From Gracilimonas sp035704785 (GTDB taxonomy: Bacteria; Bacteroidota; Rhodothermia; Balneolales; Balneolaceae), in NCBI RefSeq assembly GCF_035704785.1, contig NZ_DASSWP010000181.1, positions 1 to 39,858 of the forward strand: a stretch of 39,858 bases of DNA. The letters are read 5' to 3'. This document shows positions 16,173 to 24,017 of the stretch, piece after piece. A program made the translations under genes and the position numbers. Numbering within the stretch: position 1 is the stretch's first letter; each line of letters begins with the position of its first letter. A model generated the notes under the pieces. The model worked only from the letters and a program-made list of their open reading frames with translations. It did not search any database and was not told the DNA's origin.

Positions 16173-16304
16173 CTCATTACGAAAGGTGGAGGGATCAGGT
16201 CCTGTGAAGCCTTGGCAACCGTTCAGCACATAAATATTTATGTGTAGAAAAAGGTGCCACATCCTGTTCCGCACATAATTAATTATGTGTTGGAAAAAGA
16301 TGAG
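16173..16304 (+). ncRNA. SAM-I (S-box) riboswitch aptamer
   Basis: Binds S-adenosylmethionine to switch off transcription. P1 is CTCAT (16173-16177) with ATGAG (16300-16304). The conserved core GAAAGGTGGAGGGATCAGG, then TGAAGCC, TTGGCAACC and GGTGCCACATCCTG, matches the S-box consensus in order. P3 and P4 are AT-rich perfect palindromes (16227-16244 and 16272-16289). The 3' strand of P1 (AGATGA, 16298-16303) can alternatively pair with TCATCT (16347-16352) in the terminator loop, the expected anti-terminator. Located upstream of metY, the expected target. Confidence 0.92.
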
Positions 16305-16330
16305 TTCGATAAGACCCGGTTTTTGTAAGA

Positions 16331-16370
16331 AAAGCCTCTTTCGGATTCATCTCTGAAAGAGGCTTTTTTT
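16331..16370 (+). terminator. Riboswitch-controlled intrinsic terminator
   Basis: Perfect 12-bp stem AAAGCCTCTTTC (16331-16342) with GAAAGAGGCTTT (16355-16366), 12-base loop, then T-run. The loop contains TCATCT, complementary to the P1 3' strand of the SAM-I aptamer. Confidence 0.93.
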
Positions 16371-16457
16371 GTTTGCACAAAGGGAGTCTCGCAGAGGAGA
16401 ACCATCAGTTAAGATTCAAAAACAAACAAAAACACTTACTCATAAAACCCAATTATC

Positions 16458-17786
16458 ATGAGCAACGAAAAAGAAAACCGAGACTTCAAATTTGAAACCC
16501 TGCAACTTCATGCAGGACAGGAACCCGATTCCGCAACCGGATCACGAGCAGTTCCCATCTACCAAACCACATCCTATAATTTTGACGATACCGAGCATGC
16601 TGCCAACCTGTTTGCATTGCGAGAATTTGGAAACATCTACACCCGGATCATGAATCCCACCAACGATGTCTTTGAAAAAAGACTGGCTGCCCTTGAAGGC
16701 GGAACTGCCGCGTTGGCAACCGCATCAGGACAAGCAGCTCAGTTTCTAGCTATCACCAACCTGGCTAATGCCGGTGACAACATCGTCTCCACTCAAAATC
16801 TGTATGGTGGAACCTACAATCAGTTTAAAGTAAGTCTCCCACGATTGGGCATCGATGTTAATTTTGCGGAAGAGGATACCGTAGAAGCTTTTGAGAAACA
16901 TATCGATGGAAATACTAAAGCCATTTATGTAGAATCCATCGGAAACCCCCGTGGAAATATTGCAGATTTCGAAGGACTGGCCAAGCTTGGTAAAAAGTAC
17001 GGTATTGCCCTCGTGGTAGATAACACCTTTGGTGCCGGTGGAGCTTTAGTCCAGCCAATAAAACACGGAGCAAATGTGGTGACTGCTTCTGCTACCAAAT
17101 GGATCGGTGGACACGGAACTTCCATCGGCGGTGTGATCGTGGATGGCGGAAACTTCAACTGGGGGAATGGAAAATATCCGGGATTCAGCGAGCCATCTCC
17201 TTCTTATCATGGACTCAATTTATGGGAAGTGTTTGGGGAAGACGGCCCGTTTGGAAATATTGCTTTTGCCATTCGAGCGCGCGTTGAAGGACTACGTGAT
17301 TTCGGTCCGTCTCAGTCTCCTTTTAACAGTTTCCTGCTGCTTCAGGGATTGGAAACTCTTTCCCTGCGGGTGGAACGCCATAATGAAAATGCCATCAAGT
17401 TAGCAGACTGGCTGAAAGATCACGATGCCATAGAATGGATCAATTTCACGGGACTGCCCGAGCATGATTACCACGAACGAGCCAAGAAATATCTCAACGA
17501 AGGTCACTTTGGCTCCGTGTTTACCTTTGGTGTGAAAGGCGGATATGATGCCGCACGGGAGTTCATCGAGAATGTTGAGCTATCGAGTCACCTTGCCAAT
17601 GTGGGAGATGCGAAAACACTGGTCATTCATCCTGCATCCACCACGCATCAGCAGCTCAATGAAGCGGAGCAAAAAGCCAGTGGTGTTAAAGGTGATCTGA
17701 TCCGGGTCTCCGTAGGTATCGAACACATCGATGACATTATCGAGGATTTCGAAAAAGCATTCGCAAAAATTAAAGTACCAGCTTAA
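16458..17786 (+). CDS. metY: O-acetylhomoserine aminocarboxypropyltransferase (sulfhydrylase) MetY
   Basis: PLP enzyme that makes homocysteine from O-acetylhomoserine and sulfide. 442 residues, the long form typical of MetY. ETLQLHAGQ at the start, PIYQTTSYNF (33-42), YTRIMNPT (61-68), the PLP aspartate in DNTFGAGG (188-195) and the Schiff-base Lys214 in SATKWIGGHG are visible. First structural gene of metY-metX-hom, directly under the SAM riboswitch and upstream Cys/Met attenuator. The gap to metX is 67 bases. Cystathionine gamma-synthase is a relative but is shorter and lacks this N-terminal signature. Confidence 0.95.
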   Translation: MSNEKENRDFKFETLQLHAGQEPDSATGSRAVPIYQTTSYNFDDTEHAANLFALREFGNIYTRIMNPTNDVFEKRLAALEGGTAALATASGQAAQFLAITNLANAGDNIVSTQNLYGGTYNQFKVSLPRLGIDVNFAEEDTVEAFEKHIDGNTKAIYVESIGNPRGNIADFEGLAKLGKKYGIALVVDNTFGAGGALVQPIKHGANVVTASATKWIGGHGTSIGGVIVDGGNFNWGNGKYPGFSEPSPSYHGLNLWEVFGEDGPFGNIAFAIRARVEGLRDFGPSQSPFNSFLLLQGLETLSLRVERHNENAIKLADWLKDHDAIEWINFTGLPEHDYHERAKKYLNEGHFGSVFTFGVKGGYDAAREFIENVELSSHLANVGDAKTLVIHPASTTHQQLNEAEQKASGVKGDLIRVSVGIEHIDDIIEDFEKAFAKIKVPA

Positions 17787-17853
17787 CTCAAAATTAGTAC
17801 TCCATTGCGGGTGTGGTGGAAATCCATGCCCGCTTTTATCAAACTGAACGGAT

Positions 17854-18894
17854 ATGAACAAAGACATCAAAATCAAAACACTGAATAAAAGCTGGACCAC
17901 AGAATCCGGGTACACTTTTTCTGCGGTTGATATCGCCTGGAAAAGCTGGGGAACACTCAATGAAGATCGCGATAATGTGATCCTGATCTGTCATGCGCTT
18001 ACCGGACATGCCGCTGCTGATGAATGGTTCAACGGATTGTTCGATGAAGACGGTATTCTTGATCCTAAAAAGCAATTTATCCTGTGCATCAATGTGCCGG
18101 GAAGTTGTTATGGTTCTACCGGGCCGACCTCCATCAACCCGAAAACAGGAACAGCATGGCAAGGTGATTTCCCGGAGATTACTATTCGAGACATCGTCAC
18201 CTTCCAGCAGCTTTTGTTGGATGAATGGAATATCCGTGGCATTGAACTGGCACTTGGCGGATCTATGGGAGGAATGATTGTACTCGAGTTCGCCCTCATG
18301 GATGAGCGGGTTAAGTCGGCTGCTATTTTTGTGATGGGAAAATCGCATTCACCTTGGTCTATCGGGATCAGTCACGCGCAGCGTTTGGCTATTTACGCAG
18401 ATGAAAACTGGGAAGATGGATTCTACGATCCGGAACATCCGCCTGCAAAAGGACTTGCTGCGGCACGCGCCATGGCCATGATCACCTATCGTGCTCCCGA
18501 AAATTATGAGAAGAAATTCGGGCGTGAAATTCATCCCGAAAAAAAGATCTATCAGGTTGAGTCTTATCTGAACTATCAGGGTCAAAAACTAACCGAACGG
18601 TTTGATGCCAATACCTACATCATTCTTTCCAAAGCTATGGATTCGCATGATGTATCACGAGGTCGGGGAAGTTTTAAGGAGGTGCTTGGGAACCTTAACA
18701 AACCGGTGTTGATAGTTGGCTTTGATAGCGACCGCCTCTACCCCATAGAAGAACAGCGGGAACTAGCAGCACTTTTACCTCATGCGCAACTTGCGGAATT
18801 AGGATCTCCTTTTGGCCATGATGCCTTCCTTATTGAGTTTGAACAGCTCAACCGGCAACTGAATACTTTTTATCACTCATTCATCAAAAAATAA
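17854..18894 (+). CDS. metX: Homoserine O-acetyltransferase MetX
   Basis: Alpha/beta-hydrolase-fold enzyme that acetylates homoserine with acetyl-CoA, producing the substrate of MetY. 346 residues. The oxyanion region CHALTGHAA (46-54) and NVPGSCYGSTGP (80-91) are typical; the nucleophile is Ser137 in LGGSMGGM; the acid is in FDSDRLYP and the histidine in PFGHDAFLIE near the C-terminus. Substrate could be succinyl-CoA in some family members; acetyl is favoured by pairing with MetY. Only two bases separate its stop from hom. Confidence 0.94.
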   Translation: MNKDIKIKTLNKSWTTESGYTFSAVDIAWKSWGTLNEDRDNVILICHALTGHAAADEWFNGLFDEDGILDPKKQFILCINVPGSCYGSTGPTSINPKTGTAWQGDFPEITIRDIVTFQQLLLDEWNIRGIELALGGSMGGMIVLEFALMDERVKSAAIFVMGKSHSPWSIGISHAQRLAIYADENWEDGFYDPEHPPAKGLAAARAMAMITYRAPENYEKKFGREIHPEKKIYQVESYLNYQGQKLTERFDANTYIILSKAMDSHDVSRGRGSFKEVLGNLNKPVLIVGFDSDRLYPIEEQRELAALLPHAQLAELGSPFGHDAFLIEFEQLNRQLNTFYHSFIKK

Positions 18895-18896
18895 TT

Positions 18897-19985
18897 ATGA
18901 CACTCGCACTAAAGAAATCTATTCCTGAATCGAAACCTGAAAAGAAAAAGCTCTCCCTTTTTATTGCCGGAGTTGGTGCCGTAGGCGGAACGCTTTTGAA
19001 TCAGATTACCGCACTCGATCACCACCTTTTTGAGCTTGAGATTATTGGGTTTTGTAATAGCAGGTTTACCAGATGGCATCCAAACGAAGAGCAGATTGAA
19101 CATGCCCGTTCACTCAAAAACGGGGAGAAAACAGACTGGACCAAGATCCCTCAAAAGCTTATTCAAGACGATCATGAAAACCTGATCTTGGTAGATGCAA
19201 CAGGCAGCGAAGCCGTCGCCCGAATTTATGGCGAACTTTTGGAAAATGGCATCCATGTTACCACACCAAGCAAACGCGCCAATACTTTTGAGCAGGAATA
19301 TTTCGATCGCCTAACTGAAGCCAGTAATGCCTCCTTAGCTGCGTACCGATTTGAAACTACAGTAGGAGCCGGGTTGCCAATCATAAGCACCATACAAACC
19401 TTACTCAACAGCGGGGATGAGATCACTAAAATTTCTGGAGTTGCTTCGGGAACCATGACCTTCTTATTCACACAATTGCAGAATGGAGTTGCTTTCAGTG
19501 AGGCCGTTCGAAAAGCCAAAGGGGAAGGGTATTCTGAACCCGACCCGCGCGATGATCTTTCCGGAGAAGATGTAGCCCGCAAATTCCTGATCCTAGCCAG
19601 AACGACTGGGTATAATTTTGAGCGAGACCAAATCCGTGTGGATACCTTGGTTCCTGAAGATTTAATCTCCCTCTCTACCGAAGATTTCCTGCAAAAAATA
19701 CCGAAATATGATGCCCATTGGAAAAGCCGAAATGCTCAGGCTATGGTCAACAACCACAAACTGCGCTATGTAGGAGAATTCACGCCGGAAGGAATTTCAG
19801 TTGGAGTGAAAGAAGTGAAAGCCGATTCTCCACTGGGTAACATGAAGGGAACGGACAACCTGTTGCAGATCTACACCAAGCGGTATGCGGATTCTCCGGT
19901 CGTAATTCAAGGTCCCGGTGCCGGAAGAGACGTAACTGCTGCCGGAGTTTTGGGGGATATTATTGATATTGGCAGGTTGGTTTGA
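18897..19985 (+). CDS. Homoserine dehydrogenase, short form without ACT domain
   Basis: Reduces aspartate semialdehyde to homoserine, the entry to threonine and methionine. Nucleotide-binding GVGAVG is at 25-30, followed by the catalytic domain with TTVGAGLPII, SGVASGTMTFLF and GYSEPDPRDDLSGEDVARK, as in the ThrA-type dehydrogenase domain. At 362 residues it has neither an aspartokinase domain nor the ACT regulatory domain of stand-alone Hom proteins, so allosteric threonine control is not expected. Its place in the met operon suggests it feeds homoserine to MetX when methionine is short; a second, regulated Hom or ThrA may exist elsewhere. Confidence 0.93.
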   Translation: MTLALKKSIPESKPEKKKLSLFIAGVGAVGGTLLNQITALDHHLFELEIIGFCNSRFTRWHPNEEQIEHARSLKNGEKTDWTKIPQKLIQDDHENLILVDATGSEAVARIYGELLENGIHVTTPSKRANTFEQEYFDRLTEASNASLAAYRFETTVGAGLPIISTIQTLLNSGDEITKISGVASGTMTFLFTQLQNGVAFSEAVRKAKGEGYSEPDPRDDLSGEDVARKFLILARTTGYNFERDQIRVDTLVPEDLISLSTEDFLQKIPKYDAHWKSRNAQAMVNNHKLRYVGEFTPEGISVGVKEVKADSPLGNMKGTDNLLQIYTKRYADSPVVIQGPGAGRDVTAAGVLGDIIDIGRLV

Positions 19986-20007
19986 GGAATTCAAAATGAA
20001 GAATTCA

Positions 20008-20691
20008 TTATTGAACATAATATTTATCATTTGCCCATTTTGTCGGATTATTACGAATATATTCCGATATCCTATTAAATGATTTCCTGTCTCTTACGAT
20101 GTGATCATAATACCTCGGCTGCCATTTGAAATTAGGCTGAATTCTACGCGCAGTTTTTGTCACCCCAATTTTAAAACCGCGAATTATAGATGCCAAATTT
20201 CGTGATTGGGGACCAAATTCATTTAATGGTTTTTGTTTATCTGGTCGTAGAGACGCAAGATTTTGCGTCTCTACGCCATGTTTGATATCCGTTTTGTTTC
20301 TACCATCATCTGCCTTGTCAATGATTATAATCCCGTGGACATGATTCGGCATAATGACAAATTCACCTAATTTCACAAAAGGAAAATGTAATGGAATGTT
20401 TTGCCAACAGGTTTCCGCAATTGCACCAATTTCTGACAATTTCATTTCTACACTGTATTGTGCATTCCTTTTAGAATCAATTTCCTCACCTGAATTCGAA
20501 CGTAGAGACGCAAAATCTTGCGTCTCTACGTTATCGGTATGACCATCGGTGCTAAATTCTATAACATTCCCAAAATAGCATTTCCGTTTGTGGGTACAGA
20601 TGGTAATAAAATAGACCCCATTCCATCCATAATCCCAAGATCTCAATCGAACTGTTTCTGACCTGTATTTTTTATACCCCTTATTTTGCAT
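20008..20691 (-). CDS. REP-associated tyrosine transposase (RAYT, Y1_Tnp family)
   Basis: 227-residue HUH single-strand nuclease of the TnpA-REP family. GWNGVYFITICTHKRKCYFG opens the domain; the metal-binding HUH motif is MPNHVHG (His117, His119); a catalytic tyrosine candidate lies in RYYDHIVRDRKSFNRISEYI (Tyr194/195). Family members process palindromic REP sequences. Unusually, two perfect 30-bp palindromes lie inside the gene and are translated as VETQDFASLR (55-64) and VETQNLASLR (140-149), both in loops that vary in the family, leaving the core intact. The gene overlaps no other and diverges from the peptidase gene. Confidence 0.92.
   Translation of the reverse strand: MQNKGYKKYRSETVRLRSWDYGWNGVYFITICTHKRKCYFGNVIEFSTDGHTDNVETQDFASLRSNSGEEIDSKRNAQYSVEMKLSEIGAIAETCWQNIPLHFPFVKLGEFVIMPNHVHGIIIIDKADDGRNKTDIKHGVETQNLASLRPDKQKPLNEFGPQSRNLASIIRGFKIGVTKTARRIQPNFKWQPRYYDHIVRDRKSFNRISEYIRNNPTKWANDKYYVQ
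20246..20275. repeat. 30-bp REP-like palindrome inside RAYT gene, copy 1
   Basis: Arms CGTAGAGACGCAA (20246-20258) and TTGCGTCTCTACG (20263-20275) around GATT. It is the exact reverse complement of copy 2. Translated in frame on the minus strand as VETQNLASLR. Confidence 0.9.
20501..20530. repeat. 30-bp REP-like palindrome inside RAYT gene, copy 2
   Basis: Arms CGTAGAGACGCAA (20501-20513) and TTGCGTCTCTACG (20518-20530) around AATC. Opposite orientation to copy 1 as judged from the central four bases, yet translated in the same phase (VETQDFASLR). Confidence 0.9.
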
Positions 20692-20751
20692 ATCTCTTTA
20701 TTTGAAACGACCTTCTTTCAAAATAACATAATTCAATTTACGTGCAATCTT

Positions 20752-21888
20752 ATGAGACTTTTCTTCCTGTTACTTACCTCCATCCTCTTCCTTCAGACTG
20801 CTCATTCACAGGAACGGCAACGGGCGCGCGACCTTGGAATAAAACCGGGTATCTTGACTCCGGGTCCGCTGAATGCCATTACGGATGTTGAAGGCGTAAA
20901 GGTTGGGCATCGCACCATTATTGAAGGAGAGAATATCCGCACGGGGGTAACGATGATCTTTCCTCATGATGGAGATCTGTTCAAATCCCGGGTTCCGGCA
21001 GCGGTTTATGTGGGCAATGGATTTGGAAAGGCTCTCGGATTTACTCAGGTTCAGGAATTGGGAGAACTGGAAACACCGATCGGGCTGACCAATACGCTCA
21101 GCATTCATACAGTAGCTAATGGAATCACAGATTATATGCTTCAACAGCCCGGAAATGAAAATGTGCGCTCCGTCAATCCGGTAGTTGGTGAAACCAACGA
21201 CGGCTGGCTTAATGACATCCGCGGGCGACATGTAACCATGGAGCATGTTTTTGATGCCATCGAAAATGCTAAAATCGGCCCGGTTGAAGAAGGAAGCGTA
21301 GGCGCCGGGACCGGAACTTCGGCCCTGGGATTTAAAGGCGGGATCGGTACTTCATCCCGAACGCTTCCGGAAAAGCATGGCGGTTATACCGTCGGAGTTT
21401 TGGTGCAATCCAATTTTGGAGGAGTCCTTACTATTAATGGAGCACCCGTTGGGGAGGAACTGGAAAATCACTACATGGCCAGCGACGTCCCTTATGATGT
21501 GGATGGCTCGGTGATGATCATCGTGGCGACCGATGCTCCTCTGCTTTCCCGAAATTTAGAGCGGCTGGCAAAGCGGGCATTTCTTGGAATTTCCCGGGTA
21601 GGCGGATTTGCCAGTAACGGAAGCGGTGATTATGTGATCGCTTTTTCAACGAGCGAGGATGTTCGCATCAGCACCCGATCCTCCGGTTCAACCCAGGATT
21701 ACACGGAATTAAATAACTCGGCCACTACCCCTCTTTTTCTTGCCGCGGTCGAAGCCACGGAAGAAGCCATACTGAATTCCCTGTTCATGGCCACTACCAT
21801 AACCGGAGATCGCGGAAATACGCAACAGGCACTTCCAATCGATCAGGTTTTGGATATAATGAGGAAATACAACCTGCTGAAAGAATAG
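20752..21888 (+). CDS. P1 family peptidase (DmpA/BapA-like aminopeptidase), exported
   Basis: Ntn-hydrolase that matures by self-cleavage and acts as an aminopeptidase on D-, L- or beta-peptides depending on subgroup. I start at 20752, which gives a clean signal peptide (MRLFFLLLTSILFLQTAHSQ); a longer frame from 20686 would spoil it. Family motifs: PGPLNAITDVEGVKVGH, GAGTGTSALGFKGGIGTSSR and GSVMIIVATDAPL. By analogy with DmpA the chain should be cut before the Ser of DGSVMIIV (Ser253), which becomes the nucleophile. Normal length (378 residues). Substrate not predictable. Followed by no clear terminator. Confidence 0.9.
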   Translation: MRLFFLLLTSILFLQTAHSQERQRARDLGIKPGILTPGPLNAITDVEGVKVGHRTIIEGENIRTGVTMIFPHDGDLFKSRVPAAVYVGNGFGKALGFTQVQELGELETPIGLTNTLSIHTVANGITDYMLQQPGNENVRSVNPVVGETNDGWLNDIRGRHVTMEHVFDAIENAKIGPVEEGSVGAGTGTSALGFKGGIGTSSRTLPEKHGGYTVGVLVQSNFGGVLTINGAPVGEELENHYMASDVPYDVDGSVMIIVATDAPLLSRNLERLAKRAFLGISRVGGFASNGSGDYVIAFSTSEDVRISTRSSGSTQDYTELNNSATTPLFLAAVEATEEAILNSLFMATTITGDRGNTQQALPIDQVLDIMRKYNLLKE

Positions 21889-21921
21889 TTTTTGAACATC
21901 TGAATTTCAATTTGGGCACGT

Positions 21922-21950
21922 CTCCCACAAACTCTCCCACTCTCTCCCAC
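21922..21950. promoter_or_regulatory. Three TCCCA boxes, possible distal MraZ sites (inverted)
   Basis: CTCCCA recurs at 21922, 21934 and 21944 (steps of 12 and 10), i.e. TGGGA repeats on the minus strand. They resemble the MraZ boxes near the mraZ promoter but are opposite in orientation and about 200 bp upstream. May instead be simple-sequence DNA. Confidence 0.35.
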
Positions 21951-22110
21951 ACCATAATTTCTATACCTTTTTCCCGCACTGAAACATCCATTTGGCTTAG
22001 TTATTCGCATTATAAGCGCATATATATAAGATATGTTTAGTTTGTGAAAATCGAGCTCTGTTAGTTAAAAACACCACTTAGGCTATTCTTTAACTTTTTG
22101 GCATGAGTAC

Positions 22111-22140
22111 TTGACACATTGTGGTGCTTTGGGGTACATT
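22111..22140 (+). promoter_or_regulatory. Candidate dcw promoter TTGACA-N18-TACATT
   Basis: TTGACA (22111-22116) and TACATT (22135-22140) are spaced 18 bases and lie about 78 bases before the mraZ start. The -10 region is overlapped by the TGGG repeat array, which would allow autorepression by MraZ. Confidence 0.5.
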
Positions 22141-22170
22141 GTGGGGTGAAGTGGGAGATAGTGGGGACTC
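22121..22170 (+). promoter_or_regulatory. MraZ operator: GTGGGN repeats with 10-bp period
   Basis: Five successive 10-bp units begin GTGGT, GGGGT, GTGGG, GTGGG, GTGGG at 22121, 22131, 22141, 22151 and 22161. MraZ in E. coli binds tandem TGGGN boxes with 5-base spacers upstream of mraZ; the same period is seen here, in the same place. Confidence 0.8.
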
Positions 22171-22217
22171 TACTCTTTTCTTCGGAAACAGCAATCTAAA
22201 ATCACCGCAGGGATATC

Positions 22218-22685
22218 GTGCCAAGTTTTAAAGGACAATACGAGCATAGTATAGATGCCAAAGGCCGCGTAGCCTTCCCTGCAAAGTTACGCAAATCTTT
22301 GAGTCCTGACGCACAAGAACGCTTCACTATCGTGCGTGGACAAGAACCATGTCTTTATTTATATCCCGAAGACGAATGGCAAAATGTTGAGAAAAAGCTG
22401 TCCCGTATCAACAACTTTACAAAAAAAGGCCGATTGGCTAAGAGAAACTTCCTGCGCTACGCAGAAGATGTGTCCCTCGATAATCAAAACCGTATCGCAC
22501 TCCCCTCCGATCTTACCACATATGCAGAAATTAACGGTAAAGCCGTTTTTCTGGGAATGGGAGAGTATATAGAGGTATGGGATCCGGCTAAACTTGAAGA
22601 AGCTGATGCCAGCCTGGATGACAGCACTTTTGAAGAGATCTTTGAACAAGTGATGGGAGATGAACCGGAAAACGATGGTGCTTGA
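22218..22685 (+). CDS. mraZ: Transcriptional regulator MraZ
   Basis: AbrB-like ring-forming DNA-binding protein and first gene of the dcw cluster; it represses its own promoter. 155 residues with the two DxxxR motifs, DAKGR (13-17) and DNQNR (88-92), each in its SpoVT-AbrB-type half. The start is a GTG: the frame then reads MPSFKGQYEHSIDAKGR, which fits the family N-terminus, with GCAGGGA upstream as a weak ribosome site. Just one base separates its TGA from the preferred rsmH start. The 10-bp TGGG array at 22121-22170 is its likely operator. Confidence 0.95.
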   Translation: MPSFKGQYEHSIDAKGRVAFPAKLRKSLSPDAQERFTIVRGQEPCLYLYPEDEWQNVEKKLSRINNFTKKGRLAKRNFLRYAEDVSLDNQNRIALPSDLTTYAEINGKAVFLGMGEYIEVWDPAKLEEADASLDDSTFEEIFEQVMGDEPENDGA

Positions 22686-22686
22686 A

Positions 22687-23613
22687 ATGACAACATACCA
22701 CCAACACATCCCCGTTTTACTGAATGAATCAGTAGAAGCTCTTATCACTGATGAAAACGGCATATATGTAGATGGCACCCTCGGCGGTGGAGGCCATTCC
22801 AAAGAAATTTTAGATCACCTTGGTGAAAACGCACATTTATATGGCATCGATCAGGATGATGAGGCACTTAAAGCTGCTTCAGCATACATTGGCGACGACT
22901 CCCGATTTACCCCAATAAAAGGCAATTTTGGCTATCTGGCCACCCTCCTACCTCCCCATACCCACGGTCAGATAGCCGGAATCCTTTTAGATCTTGGAGT
23001 TTCAACCCATCAGATAAAAGAACCGGAGCGCGGATTCAGCTTTCAGGAAGATGGCCCGCTTGACATGCGAATGGGAAATCTTTCCGGAGTATCAGCCTAT
23101 CAGGTGGTTAATGAATACGATTATGAAAAACTGCGCGATATAATCTTCCATTATGGAGAAGAGAAACAGAGCAGAAAGATCGCAAGCACAATTATTGATG
23201 CACGACCCATTGAAACTACCGGTGAACTACAAAAAGTAGTCTCTTCAGTAGTAAATAAACGTTTTGAAGTAAAATCGCTGGCTCGTGTTTTTCAGGGAAT
23301 TCGCATTGAAGTGAATCGCGAACTGGAAATGCTGGAAAATGTAATGGAAGAGTCGCTGGAGGTTTTGAAACCCGGCGGACGAATCGTTGCGATCTCATAC
23401 CACTCTCTTGAAGACCGGATTGTAAAGAGATTCTTTAAAGCCGGTAATTTCAAAGGTAAAGTGGAAAAAGACTTTTACGGGAACCCGATATCCCCAATCA
23501 AGCCTGTGAACAAACAGGTAATTACCCCCACCAAAGAAGAGGTCTCCGTAAATAAAGCAGCCCGAAGCGCTAAACTCCGGATCGCTGAAAAAGTAGAAGG
23601 AGGTGAATCATGA
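22687..23613 (+). CDS. rsmH: 16S rRNA (cytosine-1402-N4)-methyltransferase RsmH (MraW)
   Basis: SAM-dependent methyltransferase acting on C1402 of 16S rRNA. From the ATG at 22687 it has 308 residues and begins MTTYHQHIPVLLNESVEAL, the family N-terminus. SAM-binding motif VDGTLGGGGHS, then DLGVSTHQI, FSFQEDGPLDMRM and SYHSLEDRIVKRFF are all canonical. Upstream in-frame ATGs at 22660 and 22675 lie inside mraZ and add non-family residues. Its TGA overlaps the ATG of the ftsL-like gene (ATGA at 23610). Confidence 0.96.
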   Translation: MTTYHQHIPVLLNESVEALITDENGIYVDGTLGGGGHSKEILDHLGENAHLYGIDQDDEALKAASAYIGDDSRFTPIKGNFGYLATLLPPHTHGQIAGILLDLGVSTHQIKEPERGFSFQEDGPLDMRMGNLSGVSAYQVVNEYDYEKLRDIIFHYGEEKQSRKIASTIIDARPIETTGELQKVVSSVVNKRFEVKSLARVFQGIRIEVNRELEMLENVMEESLEVLKPGGRIVAISYHSLEDRIVKRFFKAGNFKGKVEKDFYGNPISPIKPVNKQVITPTKEEVSVNKAARSAKLRIAEKVEGGES

Positions 23614-24014
23614 TGGTGCAATCCCCACTTAAAAAGCATGACATTCGTCCGAACCTTCGTAAAGTATCTTTACCTGACAATAAATCTTCATCTGTAAACA
23701 AAAAGGCAAACCGTGCCTCTAAATCATCCGGTTTCGCCGGACTTCCGAAGATAAAACCCTGGAAGGTGATTTTGGGGAGCATTGCTATCGGAATATTCGG
23801 GTTACTCTACCTTACACATGTGTTTGCAACCCAGAGGCTGTTAGAAGAAGTTCAAATCCTTGAAGCAGAGTACAACAGAGAACGGGTTCAATACGATGAG
23901 CTTAGACTCCGCTACGACCGTATGATCGGTCCTGCAGAAATTTACCGCAAGGCGGAAGAACAAGGATTCATAAACGGTGGCCCGGCAGATAAAGTCATCA
24001 TTATAAAGGAGTGA
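23610..24014 (+). CDS. FtsL-like septal membrane protein
   Basis: A 134-residue bitopic protein: basic cytoplasmic N-terminus of about 50 residues, one membrane helix (VILGSIAIGIFGLLYLTHVF), then a coiled-coil segment (ATQRLLEEVQILEAEYNRER) and the short C-terminal AEIYRKAEEQGFI seen in FtsL/DivIC proteins. Its place between rsmH and ftsI is the standard ftsL slot. It should join FtsQ and a DivIC/FtsB partner to activate FtsWI. Sequence likeness in FtsL is always low, so the call leans on topology and position. The start may be the second ATG (23613). Confidence 0.8.
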   Translation: MMVQSPLKKHDIRPNLRKVSLPDNKSSSVNKKANRASKSSGFAGLPKIKPWKVILGSIAIGIFGLLYLTHVFATQRLLEEVQILEAEYNRERVQYDELRLRYDRMIGPAEIYRKAEEQGFINGGPADKVIIIKE

Positions 24015-24017
24015 CGA

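Noticed and set aside
20246..20530. CRISPR array
   Set aside because: Only two copies of a palindrome, in opposite orientation and 225 bases apart inside a gene; no spacers and no cas genes.
20686..20751. Longer start for the P1-family peptidase
   Set aside because: It would put 22 residues in front of a clean signal peptide and overlap the divergent RAYT start; the ATG at 20752 is better.
22660..22686. Upstream rsmH starts inside mraZ
   Set aside because: They add non-conserved residues; the ATG at 22687 matches the family N-terminus.
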